The notes under the pieces are model-generated. The model ran no database searches. It was not told the DNA's origin and worked only from the letters and a program-made list of their open reading frames with translations. The position numbers and the translations under genes are program-made. A stretch of 64,000 bases of DNA, from NCBI GenBank assembly GCA_001664505.1, contig CP011806.1, forward strand, positions 2,172,487-2,236,486. Reading direction: 5' to 3'. Below are positions 40,854 through 48,994 of this stretch, in pieces; position 1 is the first letter of the stretch, and every line of letters begins with the position of its first letter. This stretch comes from Acidobacteria bacterium Mor1. Its GTDB lineage: Bacteria; Acidobacteriota; Polarisedimenticolia; Polarisedimenticolales; Polarisedimenticolaceae.

Positions 40854-42704
40854 GTGGCCTCTCAGACGACCCAGGAAAAAGGCGGCACCACACTGGAACA
40901 GTCGAGTGTCGTGATCCGCTTCGCCGGCGATTCCGGCGACGGCATGCAGCTCACCGGCAGCCAGTTCACCGCGACCAGCGCGCTGGCCGGGAACGATCTG
41001 GCGACCTTCCCCGACTTCCCGGCGGAGATCCGCGCCCCGGCCGGCACCCTGCCCGGGGTCTCGGGCTACCAGATCAACTTCTCGTCGGACCAGGTGTTCA
41101 CGCCGGGCGACGTGCCCGACGCGTTGGTGGCGATGAATCCGGCGGCCCTCAAGGCCAACATCGACGAGCTGAAGCCCCAGGGAATCCTGATCGTCAACAC
41201 CGACGCCTTCAAGGCCAACGACCTGCGCAAGGCGGGCTACGACGAAAACCCGCTGGAGAACGGCAGCCTCGACGGCTACCGCACGGTCAAGGTCGAGTTG
41301 ACTTCGCTCACCCGCAAGTCCCTGGCCGAACTGGAGCTACCGACCCGCACCGTCGATCGCTGCAAGAACTTCTTCGCCCTCGGGATGGTCTACTACCTCT
41401 ACGGCCGCTCCCTCGAACATTCGCTGGCCTGGATCGAACGCAAGTTCAAGGGCAAGAGCGAGCTGGTCGAGGCCAACCGCCTGGCGCTCAAGGGCGGCTA
41501 CGCCTACTGCGAAGCGACCGAGGTGTTCCACGAGACCTACGAGGTCGCCCCGGCGAAGCTGCCGGCCGGCACCTACCGCAACATCGCCGGCAACCAGGCG
41601 CTGGCACTGGGCCTCCTGGCCGCCGCGGAAAAGAGCGGACTGTCGTTGTTCCAGGGGTCGTATCCGATCACCCCGGCGTCGGACCTGCTGCACGAACTCT
41701 CCAAGTACAAGAACCACGGCGTGGTGACCTTCCAGGCCGAGGACGAGATCGCGGCCATCGGCGCGGCCATCGGCGCCTCCTTCGCCGGCGCGCTGGGAAT
41801 CACCTCGACCAGCGGACCGGGCATCGCGCTGAAGGCCGAGTTCATGAGCCTGGCGATCTCCGTCGAGCTCCCGCTGGTGGTGATCAACGTGATGCGCGGC
41901 GGGCCGTCGACCGGACTGCCGACCAAGACCGAGCAATCGGACCTGCTGCAGGCGATGTACGGCCGCCACGGCGAGACCCCCTGCATCGTGATCTCGGCTT
42001 CCTCGCCGGCGGATTGCTTCGAGACCGCCTACGAGGCCTGCCGGCTGAGCGTCGAGCACATGACGCCGGTGATCATGCTCTCCGACGGGTTCATCGCCAA
42101 CGGCGCCGAGCCCTGGAAGCTGCCGTCGACCGGCGACATGAAGCCCTTCGCCCCGAACTACCGCACCGATCCCGAAGACTTTCTGCCCTACAAGCGGGAT
42201 GAGCAGACCCTGGCCCGGCCCTGGGCCATTCCCGGCACGCCGGGACTGGAGCACCGCATCGGCGGATTGGAGCGGGCGGAGAACACCGGCAACGTCTCCT
42301 ACGATCCGGAGAACCACGAGCGCATGGTGCACATCCGCGCCGACAAGGTCGCTCGCGTCGCCGACAGCCTGCCCCCTGCCGAGGTCGATGGGCCGGCCGG
42401 CGGCAAGCTGCTGGTGCTCGGCTGGGGTTCGACCTACGGCTCGATCTGCGGCGCGATCCGCGCCGCCCGCCAGGAGGGCATCGAGGTCAGCCGGCTGCAC
42501 CTGCGGCACCTCAACCCGTTCCCCAAGAACCTCGAGGAGATCCTGGGCTCGTTCGAACGGGTCCTGCTGCCCGAGAACAACATGGGCCAGCTGCATCTGC
42601 TGCTGCAGGGACGCTTCCTCAAGCCGATCGAGTCGCTGACCAAGATCAAGGGCCAACCCTTCAAGAAATCCGAGATCCTCGCCAAGATCCGCGAGATGGC
42701 GTAG
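40854..42704 (+). CDS. korA: 2-oxoacid:acceptor oxidoreductase, alpha (gamma-alpha fusion) subunit
   Basis: The 616-residue subunit fuses the gamma domain (residues about 18-200; VVIRFAGDSGDGMQLTGSQF) to the alpha domain (residues about 230-616; SYPITPASDLLHELS, GAIGASFAGALGITSTSGPGI and the C-terminal core GWGSTYGSICGAI). With KorB it converts 2-oxoglutarate or a similar 2-oxoacid to acyl-CoA and CO2, reducing ferredoxin. The start is GTG 40854 with only a weak ribosome site. It is 8 nt before korB. Confidence 0.94.
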   Translation: MASQTTQEKGGTTLEQSSVVIRFAGDSGDGMQLTGSQFTATSALAGNDLATFPDFPAEIRAPAGTLPGVSGYQINFSSDQVFTPGDVPDALVAMNPAALKANIDELKPQGILIVNTDAFKANDLRKAGYDENPLENGSLDGYRTVKVELTSLTRKSLAELELPTRTVDRCKNFFALGMVYYLYGRSLEHSLAWIERKFKGKSELVEANRLALKGGYAYCEATEVFHETYEVAPAKLPAGTYRNIAGNQALALGLLAAAEKSGLSLFQGSYPITPASDLLHELSKYKNHGVVTFQAEDEIAAIGAAIGASFAGALGITSTSGPGIALKAEFMSLAISVELPLVVINVMRGGPSTGLPTKTEQSDLLQAMYGRHGETPCIVISASSPADCFETAYEACRLSVEHMTPVIMLSDGFIANGAEPWKLPSTGDMKPFAPNYRTDPEDFLPYKRDEQTLARPWAIPGTPGLEHRIGGLERAENTGNVSYDPENHERMVHIRADKVARVADSLPPAEVDGPAGGKLLVLGWGSTYGSICGAIRAARQEGIEVSRLHLRHLNPFPKNLEEILGSFERVLLPENNMGQLHLLLQGRFLKPIESLTKIKGQPFKKSEILAKIREMA

Positions 42705-42712
42705 AGGCACCG

Positions 42713-43720
42713 ATGACCGTCAAGCTGACCAAGAAGGATTTCGCCACCGACCAGGAAGTGCGCTGGTGCCCCGGCTGCGGCGACTACGCGATTCTGAGCG
42801 CCGTGCAGCAGGTCTTCCCCGACCTGGGCATCCCCAAGGAAAAGTTCGTCGTGATCTCGGGCATCGGCTGCTCCAGCCGTTTTCCGTACTACATGAACAC
42901 CTACGGCTTCCACACGATCCACGGCCGCGCTCCGGCAGTGGCCACGGGCGTCAAGGTCGCCAACCCCGACCTGTCGGTCTGGATCGCCACCGGTGACGGC
43001 GATTCGCTCTCCATCGGCGGCAACCACATCATGCACCTGATGCGGCGCAACGTGGACGTCAACGTCATGTTGTTCGACAACCGCATCTACGGCCTGACCA
43101 AGGGGCAGTACTCGCCGACCTCCGAGACCGGCAAGCGGACCAAGTCGTCGCCGTTCGGCTCGATCGATCCGCCCTACAACCCGATCACCCTGGCCCTGGG
43201 CGCCGGCTCCAACTTCGTCGCCCGCTCGGTGGACGTGTTCGCGCCGCACCTGAAAGGGGTGCTCAAGCGGGCCCACGAGCACAAGGGCACCTCGTTCGTT
43301 CAGATCTTCCAGAACTGCAATATCTTCAATGACCACGCCTTCGACGAGTTCCGCGAGAAGGGCATGCGGGACGACAACCTGTTGATCCTGGAACATGGCC
43401 AGCCGCTGGTTTTCGGCAAGGACCGGGACAAGGGTGTGCGGCTCAACCACGGGGTCACTCCCGAGGTGGTCACCCTGGGTAACGGCGTGCGGGAAGAGGA
43501 CTTGCTGTTCCACGACGAGGCCGCTCCCCTGCCCTACGCGGTGATGCTGTCCCAGATGACCCCGCCGGACTTCCCGATGCCCGTGGGGGTGCTGCGCAAG
43601 GTCGACGCCCCGACCTTCGAGCGCGGCGTCCACGAGCAGATGGAGCAGGTTGCGGCGGCCAAGGGCCCGGGCAACGTCGACGCGCTGATCCGGGGCGGGG
43701 ATACCTGGGAGGTTTCCTGA
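42713..43720 (+). CDS. korB: 2-oxoacid:acceptor oxidoreductase, beta subunit
   Basis: The 335-residue subunit binds thiamine diphosphate and an Fe-S cluster. RWCPGCGDYAIL is the N-terminal cluster motif, with further Cys in GIGCSSRFPYY. GDGDSLSIGGNHIMHLMRRN is the ThDP motif (GDG...N), and NRIYGLTKGQYSPTS completes the site. Lack of separate gamma and delta genes makes this the two-subunit KorAB type found in aerobes and microaerophiles. Such enzymes are oxygen-sensitive and may serve a reductive or ferredoxin-linked TCA cycle. Confidence 0.95.
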   Translation: MTVKLTKKDFATDQEVRWCPGCGDYAILSAVQQVFPDLGIPKEKFVVISGIGCSSRFPYYMNTYGFHTIHGRAPAVATGVKVANPDLSVWIATGDGDSLSIGGNHIMHLMRRNVDVNVMLFDNRIYGLTKGQYSPTSETGKRTKSSPFGSIDPPYNPITLALGAGSNFVARSVDVFAPHLKGVLKRAHEHKGTSFVQIFQNCNIFNDHAFDEFREKGMRDDNLLILEHGQPLVFGKDRDKGVRLNHGVTPEVVTLGNGVREEDLLFHDEAAPLPYAVMLSQMTPPDFPMPVGVLRKVDAPTFERGVHEQMEQVAAAKGPGNVDALIRGGDTWEVS

Positions 43721-43739
43721 CCTTTCCCGCCTCGACCCG

Positions 43740-43762
43740 GGCGATTCCGCGTTAGAATCGCC
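43740..43762 (+). terminator. Hairpin between korB and the STAS gene (terminator or promoter)
   Basis: GGCGATTC and GAATCGCC form a perfect 8-bp stem with a 7-nt loop, followed by GTTTC. This could end the korAB transcript, though the T-tract is poor. The same segment contains TAGAAT (43753-43758), close to a -10 hexamer, 28 nt before the STAS start codon, so it may instead or also be that gene's promoter. Confidence 0.4.
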
Positions 43763-43785
43763 GTTTCGGGGTACACGGAGGGGTC

Positions 43786-44145
43786 ATGAAACTCGATCTC
43801 AGCGAAAAAGACGGCATCGCGATCCTCGAGCTGCGAGGACGCCTGACCGTCGGAACCGACCAGCTCCTGCGCGAGGCGATCGACACCCTGCTCGGCGCCC
43901 ATCGCAGCAACATCCTGCTGGATTGCACCGAGCTGACCTTCATGGACAGTCAGGGCATCGGCGAGTTGGTCTCGAGCATGAAGACCGTCAAGAAGTTCGG
44001 CGGCCAGCTCAAGATCCTCAAACCCGGCAAGCGCATCAAGGACTCGCTGGAACTCTCGGCGTTGCTGCCGGTGTTCGAGATCTACGAAGACACCGAAGAA
44101 GCGATCGAGAGCTTCGACCAGCCCTCCGAGGAAACCGATGACTAA
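43786..44145 (+). CDS. STAS-domain anti-sigma factor antagonist
   Basis: The 119-residue single STAS domain resembles SpoIIAA/RsbV. The phosphorylatable Ser is Ser55 in FMDSQGIGELV. An N-terminal beta strand (GIAILELRGRLTVG) and a short acidic tail complete it. It would bind and release an anti-sigma factor or kinase when unphosphorylated. No RsbW-type kinase is in the window, so its partner is elsewhere. GGAGGGG precedes ATG 43786, and the end overlaps the next gene by 8 nt. Confidence 0.93.
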   Translation: MKLDLSEKDGIAILELRGRLTVGTDQLLREAIDTLLGAHRSNILLDCTELTFMDSQGIGELVSSMKTVKKFGGQLKILKPGKRIKDSLELSALLPVFEIYEDTEEAIESFDQPSEETDD

Positions 44146-44752
44146 TTCGCGTTTGCCGGCGGCGCTGTTGCTCCTGGCCGCGCTGGGTTTCGGAGCCGGC
44201 TGCGCCGGACAGGGCTCGGCGGACACGACAGCCTCTGCGGATGACGTTGACGCCGCACCGGCAGGCAACCTCGCGGACAGCGATGCCGAAACCGATTCCG
44301 CGCCGCTGGTCGAGATGAAGAACGCGATCAAGGCCGCCGACAACCTGATGGTCGCCGGCCAACCCTCCCGGGAAGAACTGCAGGCCGCCGCGGATGCCGG
44401 CTACACCACCGTGGTGAACTTTCGCGGTCTCGACGAACAGGGCGCGTGGGACGAGACCGAGTTCGTCGAATCTCTGGGCATGCGCTTCGTCCACTTCCCG
44501 ATCACCGGCCGCGAGGACTTCAACCGGGAGCGCATCGACGAGTTCAACGCACTGCTCGAGGAGCTCGGCGACGAGCCGGCGGTGCTTCACTGCGCCAGCG
44601 GTAACCGCATCGGCAACCTGTTCGCCCTGCGGGCGGCGTGGGTCGACGGCGCCGGGGCCGACGCGGCCCTGGAGGTCGGCCGCAACTCCGGCATGCGGCG
44701 TGACGGGCTGGTGCGGGAGCTGCTGGGCGCACCTGAAGCCGAACAGGAGTAG
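44138..44752 (+). CDS. Secreted phosphatase-like lipoprotein (BLH/DUF442-like)
   Basis: The 204-residue protein has a lipobox (FGAGC at residues 18-22), an acidic linker to about residue 58, and a phosphatase-fold domain. The P-loop is HCASGNRIG (C-x4-R), as in the beta-lactamase-hydrolase-like/DUF442 group, preceded by TTVVNFRGLDE and FPITGREDF. Catalytic Cys and Arg are intact. Substrate is unknown and activity would be periplasmic. Coupling to a cytosolic STAS protein is odd and probably reflects operon packing. Confidence 0.85.
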   Translation: MTNSRLPAALLLLAALGFGAGCAGQGSADTTASADDVDAAPAGNLADSDAETDSAPLVEMKNAIKAADNLMVAGQPSREELQAAADAGYTTVVNFRGLDEQGAWDETEFVESLGMRFVHFPITGREDFNRERIDEFNALLEELGDEPAVLHCASGNRIGNLFALRAAWVDGAGADAALEVGRNSGMRRDGLVRELLGAPEAEQE

Positions 44753-44999
44753 CCCCGCAAGCCCGGTCCGGCCCCGGGCCCGATCGTCCGACCCGACAGC
44801 TCCAGTCCCGGCAACCCCTTCTGCACGCGAAAGATGCCCGCCCGAGGAACTTGGATTTCTTCTTGGGAACTGGACGTTTCCACTCAAACCTCGCGCAAAA
44901 ACTGCACTCCGGCCCTGCTTCGGGAGGTGCGGAATAGGGTAAGCTCCGCTTGGCCGGTTTGGGAGGAATCGCCTCGTCGCACCCGACGGGGCACGCGTC

Positions 45000-46115
45000 G
45001 TGATGGCCTGGGATGCGGGAAAGAACGTTCGTTCTGCGCCGGAGGTGCTGCGTCACTTCCTCGACTCCGGCCCTATCCGCATGCTGTTCGATCAGTCTCC
45101 CATCTTCGCCTATCTCAAGGACACCGAGAACCGTCACATCCGCGTGAACCAGGCGGTGGCGGATTCCCTGGCGGCGGAGATCGATCAGGTCAACGGCGCG
45201 CCCTGCGCCTACTGGTACCCGGAACACGCCGACGCATACTTCGAGGACGACCTCGAGGTCATTCGCACCGGCCGTCCCAAGACCGGAATCCTCGAGCCCC
45301 ACCGGCGACACGACGTCATGGGGTGGATCGAGACCGACAAACACCCGATCTTCAACGACCACGGCGAAGTCGCCGGCGTCCTGGTGCTCGCCCGTGACGT
45401 CTCCGAGCGGGAGTACTACCGCGACCTCTTGCAACGCACCTCGCGGGTCAAGGCACTCGAGAAGATGGCGGCGGGCGTCGGACATGATCTGAACAACCTG
45501 CTGTCGGTGATCCAGGGGGAACTGGAACTTCGCGTCCACGACAAGAAGCAGCTCTCCACGGTCTACGACGCGGTGGGCCGTGCCGCCAAGCTCACCCGGC
45601 AACTGATGGGACCGGTGCGGTCCAGTCGCGAGCCCCTCACCACGGCGAGGGTCGACCGGGTGGTCGAAGAGGTTCGCCGGCTGGTTCGATCGTCGATTCC
45701 TCAACAGGTAGTGGTCCGCACCGAGTCGATCGGCTACCCGGAAGCCCGCTGCCGCCCCCTCGAGCTCGCCGAAGCGCTGACCAACCTGTTCGTCAACGCA
45801 TGGGATGCGATGCCTGACGGCGGGTCCCTGACGATCATCACCGAAAAGACCCGCGGCCCCCGGGGTGAGCCCGTGGCCGCCATTCGCGTGATCGACACCG
45901 GAACGGGCATTGCCCGGGCGCACCACGAAGCGATCTTCGCGCCGCTGTTCACCACCAAGGGAGGCGACGGCACCGGCCTCGGCCTCTCGATCGCCCGCTC
46001 GTTGATTCGTGACATGGGCGGCGAGCTGGTCGTCGAATCCCGCGAGGGGTTCGGCAGCGAGTTCCGCGTGCTGCTCCCCCTCGCCGACGGCCCGGCCCAG
46101 GGATCAGGGATCTAG
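45000..46115 (+). CDS. PAS-domain sensor histidine kinase
   Basis: The 371-residue soluble kinase has a PAS domain (residues about 22-140; LFDQSPIFAYLKDTENRHIRVN) and an NtrB-like phosphoacceptor helix with His in AAGVGHDLNNLLSVI. The ATPase domain has the N box (NLFVNAWDAMPDGG), the G1 box (VIDTGTGIA) and G2 (FTTKGGDGTGLGLSIA). No transmembrane segment is present. No response-regulator gene is nearby, so it is an orphan. GTG 45000 and ATG 45003 are alternative starts. Its TAG stop shares CTAG with the convergent gene's stop. Confidence 0.92.
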   Translation: MMAWDAGKNVRSAPEVLRHFLDSGPIRMLFDQSPIFAYLKDTENRHIRVNQAVADSLAAEIDQVNGAPCAYWYPEHADAYFEDDLEVIRTGRPKTGILEPHRRHDVMGWIETDKHPIFNDHGEVAGVLVLARDVSEREYYRDLLQRTSRVKALEKMAAGVGHDLNNLLSVIQGELELRVHDKKQLSTVYDAVGRAAKLTRQLMGPVRSSREPLTTARVDRVVEEVRRLVRSSIPQQVVVRTESIGYPEARCRPLELAEALTNLFVNAWDAMPDGGSLTIITEKTRGPRGEPVAAIRVIDTGTGIARAHHEAIFAPLFTTKGGDGTGLGLSIARSLIRDMGGELVVESREGFGSEFRVLLPLADGPAQGSGI

Positions 46116-47014
46116 GGACAGGCAAAGGGAGACAGGGCAATCTCCATGTCCCGGCTCTCGGCCTGCCCCTGGCCGCCGGAATCATAGCTGCCGCTCCCCG
46201 GCCCGGTCGCGTCCCGCACGAGAAACCAGAACCCCTGGCCGATTCCGGGGTCGATCGCGTAGGTCAGTGCACTCGGAATGTAGTCGTCGACGAGACATTC
46301 CTCCGTCGCGACCGCGAAGTCCCCGGCTGTCGCGTCCAGCTGTTCCAGGGCGCCTCGAACCACGTCGAATCGCTCCACTGCACTCTTGGCGCACCAGGTC
46401 AGCTGATCGCGGTTCACCTGAAGCAACAACGGAGGGATCGCGTCGAACTCCGGTGCCGACTCGGAGATCGCCGCCTCGGCGAGGGATCCCGCGACCTGGT
46501 GGGTACCGGTCTCGACCCGTGTCGAACTGCCGTCGGAGTAGGTCACGGTCAAGGTGGTGCCGGCGAACTCGGCCGGCGACACGAAGGCCCCCATGCCCCC
46601 CTCACCATCGACATCGGCGAGCACGACGATCTCTTCGCAGGAATCGAAATCGGCGAACTCGATGGTCAGCTTGCGGTAGACCATGCGGGCTTCCGGCTCG
46701 GTCTGGAAGAATCCCTCGGACCAGATCAGGTCTCCCGAGAAGCCCGAGTCCCCGACGGTGTCCCGCAACTCACCGGGCTGCCCGCCCGAGGGCTGCTCCG
46801 GATCGAACACCAGGTCGAACGGCGACCCGCCGAGATCCCACTCGAGGCGAGTAATACGCAGCCCCGGATCCGAGCCGTGGCTGACACGCAGTTCATCACC
46901 GGGCGCGCCGAAAACATCTTCACCGTAGAACCCCGAAGTCTGCACCTCGGCCCCTTGTGCAGCGCCGGCAACGAACAGCAGCAGCAGTGATGCCGCCTGA
47001 ACCCTCAGCTTCAT
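46112..47014 (-). CDS. Secreted beta-rich protein with acidobacterial-type C-terminal motif
   Basis: The 300-residue protein starts at ATG 47014 with GGAG 6 nt upstream and has a signal peptide (cleavage after AAQGA). Its mature part is acidic and beta-rich, with Cys pairs (DSCEE, TWCAKS, ECLVDD). The end, GQGFWFLVRDATGPGSGSYDSG, resembles the 'xFYLVRA...GxGSYG' motif that closes many secreted proteins in Acidobacteriota. Function is unknown; a surface or extracellular structural role is possible. Stop codons of this gene and the histidine kinase share the palindrome CTAG. Confidence 0.78.
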   Translation of the reverse strand: MKLRVQAASLLLLFVAGAAQGAEVQTSGFYGEDVFGAPGDELRVSHGSDPGLRITRLEWDLGGSPFDLVFDPEQPSGGQPGELRDTVGDSGFSGDLIWSEGFFQTEPEARMVYRKLTIEFADFDSCEEIVVLADVDGEGGMGAFVSPAEFAGTTLTVTYSDGSSTRVETGTHQVAGSLAEAAISESAPEFDAIPPLLLQVNRDQLTWCAKSAVERFDVVRGALEQLDATAGDFAVATEECLVDDYIPSALTYAIDPGIGQGFWFLVRDATGPGSGSYDSGGQGQAESRDMEIALSPFACP

Positions 47015-47039
47015 GGGAGTCTCCTTCGGGGCCTTCATG

Positions 47040-47070
47040 CGGCTCCGCTGTCGAACTCCTAACGGAGCCG
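47040..47070. repeat. Inverted repeat between divergent genes
   Basis: CGGCTCCG (47040-47047) and CGGAGCCG (47063-47070) are perfect 8-bp complements separated by 15 nt. The repeat lies 26 nt upstream of the secreted-protein start codon on the minus strand and 26 nt before the plus-strand TTGACA. It may be an operator for either gene or a transcribed hairpin. Confidence 0.45.
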
Positions 47071-47095
47071 GGAGACGAAGTAACGAACCCTCGGT

Positions 47096-47123
47096 TTGAC
47101 AACCCTGAGATCGGTGCTACCTT
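47096..47123 (+). promoter_or_regulatory. Promoter for the MATE exporter leader
   Basis: A consensus -35, TTGACA (47096-47101), is followed after 16 nt by TACCTT (47118-47123). This is the clearest -35 box in the window. It would start a transcript near 47130, about 370 nt before the MATE start codon. Confidence 0.45.
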
Positions 47124-47497
47124 CCCCCCATCGCGCGGACGGGCCGCGCGGAACCGCCGCACGCCGGCGCCTCTTCCGAAACGAGGGCATGTAGATGTTC
47201 AAAGCTCCAGCCACCGTGGCCGTTGTAGCCGACCCTCGTCCCGCCCGCGTACGCGCCTAGCCTCTTACCCGGCCTGAAAGCGTAGACCCGCCGGAATCCC
47301 CGGCAACTCGGGCGGAGCCGACGACCCTCGGCGCTCCGGGACCCCGACCTCTTTCCGCGCCCAGCTGTTTGATTCGCGGCCGTGGGTGACCTGCCGTCCC
47401 CACACACGTAGTAACTGGCGTCGCGGTGCCCCGTGTCGGAGCCCGGGCTCAGCTTTCCTCAATCTGTTGTGTAATCCCTCTACGGGAGCGGTTCGAA
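47124..47497 (+). other. Long untranslated leader with a possible 21-codon ORF
   Basis: This 374-nt stretch has no full-length gene. A short frame runs from ATG 47195 to TAG 47260 (MFKAPATVAVVADPRPARVRA) with GAGGG 7 nt upstream, so it could be a leader peptide controlling the downstream exporter. The rest contains several GC-rich complementary segments. I recognise no known riboswitch. Attenuation of an efflux gene by a leader peptide is known in other systems, but here it is speculation. Confidence 0.3.
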
Positions 47498-48922
47498 ATG
47501 AGTTCAGAACAGGCAAAGGATGCGGACAACGAGTTCCGCATGGGCTGGGGACAGGCGATTCGCGAGTCCCTGGCCGGAAAACAATTCGATTTCACCAAAC
47601 TGGATCTGAAGAAGGCGATCCTGCTTCTGGCCATCCCGATGGTGATCGAGATGACCATGGAGTCGGTCTTCGCCGTGTTCGACGTGTTCTTCGTCGCCCG
47701 GCTCGGCGCCGACGCGGTCGCGGCGGTCGGCCTCACCGAAGCGGTGCTGACGCTGATCTACGCGGTGGCGATCGGTCTGGCCATGGCCACCACGGCCATG
47801 GTCGCCCGGCGCATCGGCGAGCAGGACAACGAAGGCGCGGTGCGCGCGGCGACCCAGGCGATCGCCCTGGGCATCATGCTGTCGGCCGCGGTCGGGATTC
47901 CTGCCGCCATCTTCGGCGACGAAATCCTGCGGCTGATGGACGCCGAGGAGTCGACCATCGCCATCGGGTCCGGCTATACCTCGATCCTGCTGGGCACCAA
48001 CGCGGTGATCTTCCTGTTGTTCCTGAACAACGCGATCTTCCGCGGTGCCGGCGATCCGGTCATCGCCATGCGCAGCCTGATGCTGGCCAACGGCATCAAC
48101 ATCGTGCTGGACCCTTGCCTGATCTTCGGGCTCGGTCCCTTCCCCGAGATGGGGGTCACCGGCGCCGCCGTGGCCACCACCATCGGACGAGGCACCGGGG
48201 TGCTCTACCAGTTCTGGGCGTTGCGCCAGGGCTCCGCGCGCGTCCGTTTGATCGGACCGGCGTTCCGGCTCCACCTGCAGACGATGCTGCGGTTGGTTCG
48301 GGTGTCGCTGGGAGGCATCGGCCAATTCCTGATCGCCACGGCAAGCTGGGTCGTCCTGATGAAGATCATGGCGCGGTTCGGTGCCGAGGCCCTGGCGGGC
48401 TACACCATCGCGATCCGCATCATCATCTTCGTGCTGATGCCGAGCTGGGGCTTCTCCAACGCGGCGGCGACGCTGGTCGGCCAGAACCTGGGCGCCAAGC
48501 AGCCGGAGCGGGCGGAGAAGTCGGTCTGGTTGACCGGGGCCTACAACATGGGCTTCCTGGCGCTTGTGACGGTGATCTTCGTGATCTTTGCCCCGCAGCT
48601 CGTCGGGATCTTCACAGACGACCCGGCGATCCAGACGGTCGGCGCCGAGGCGCTCCGGGTGATCAGCTACGGCTACGTGTTCTACGCCTGGGGCATGGTC
48701 GTGGTCCAGGCGTTCAACGGCGCCGGAGACACGATGACGCCGACGTGGATCAACCTGTTCACCTTCTGGACGTTCCAGATTCCGCTGGCCTGGTTCCTGG
48801 CGACACGGGCCGGGTTCGAATCGGCGGGGGTGTTCTGGGCTGTCGTGCTGGCGGAATCGGTGCTGACCGTTGTGTCGATTCTGGTGTTCCGGCGCGGCGC
48901 CTGGAAGCTGCGAACGGTCTAG
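47498..48922 (+). CDS. MATE family efflux transporter
   Basis: The 474-residue protein has 12 predicted transmembrane helices with the MATE pattern: LAIPMVIEMTMESVFAVFDVFFVARLGADAVAAVGL at helix 1-2 and a matching second half from LRLVRVSLGGIGQFLIATASWV. It exports drugs or other organic cations using a Na+ or H+ gradient. ATG 47498 is chosen with GGGAG upstream; the first 30 residues are a hydrophilic N-terminal extension. A long leader precedes it. Confidence 0.93.
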   Translation: MSSEQAKDADNEFRMGWGQAIRESLAGKQFDFTKLDLKKAILLLAIPMVIEMTMESVFAVFDVFFVARLGADAVAAVGLTEAVLTLIYAVAIGLAMATTAMVARRIGEQDNEGAVRAATQAIALGIMLSAAVGIPAAIFGDEILRLMDAEESTIAIGSGYTSILLGTNAVIFLLFLNNAIFRGAGDPVIAMRSLMLANGINIVLDPCLIFGLGPFPEMGVTGAAVATTIGRGTGVLYQFWALRQGSARVRLIGPAFRLHLQTMLRLVRVSLGGIGQFLIATASWVVLMKIMARFGAEALAGYTIAIRIIIFVLMPSWGFSNAAATLVGQNLGAKQPERAEKSVWLTGAYNMGFLALVTVIFVIFAPQLVGIFTDDPAIQTVGAEALRVISYGYVFYAWGMVVVQAFNGAGDTMTPTWINLFTFWTFQIPLAWFLATRAGFESAGVFWAVVLAESVLTVVSILVFRRGAWKLRTV

Positions 48923-48994
48923 CTCCTCGATGACCACAAACCGTTTCGTGACGTGGTCCGGGTGCCCTCGGCATCCGGGCCACGGCACGGGCGA

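Noticed and set aside
47096-47123. TPP riboswitch suggested by CTGAGA in the MATE upstream region
   Set aside because: The hexamer lies in the promoter spacer and the other conserved TPP elements are absent.
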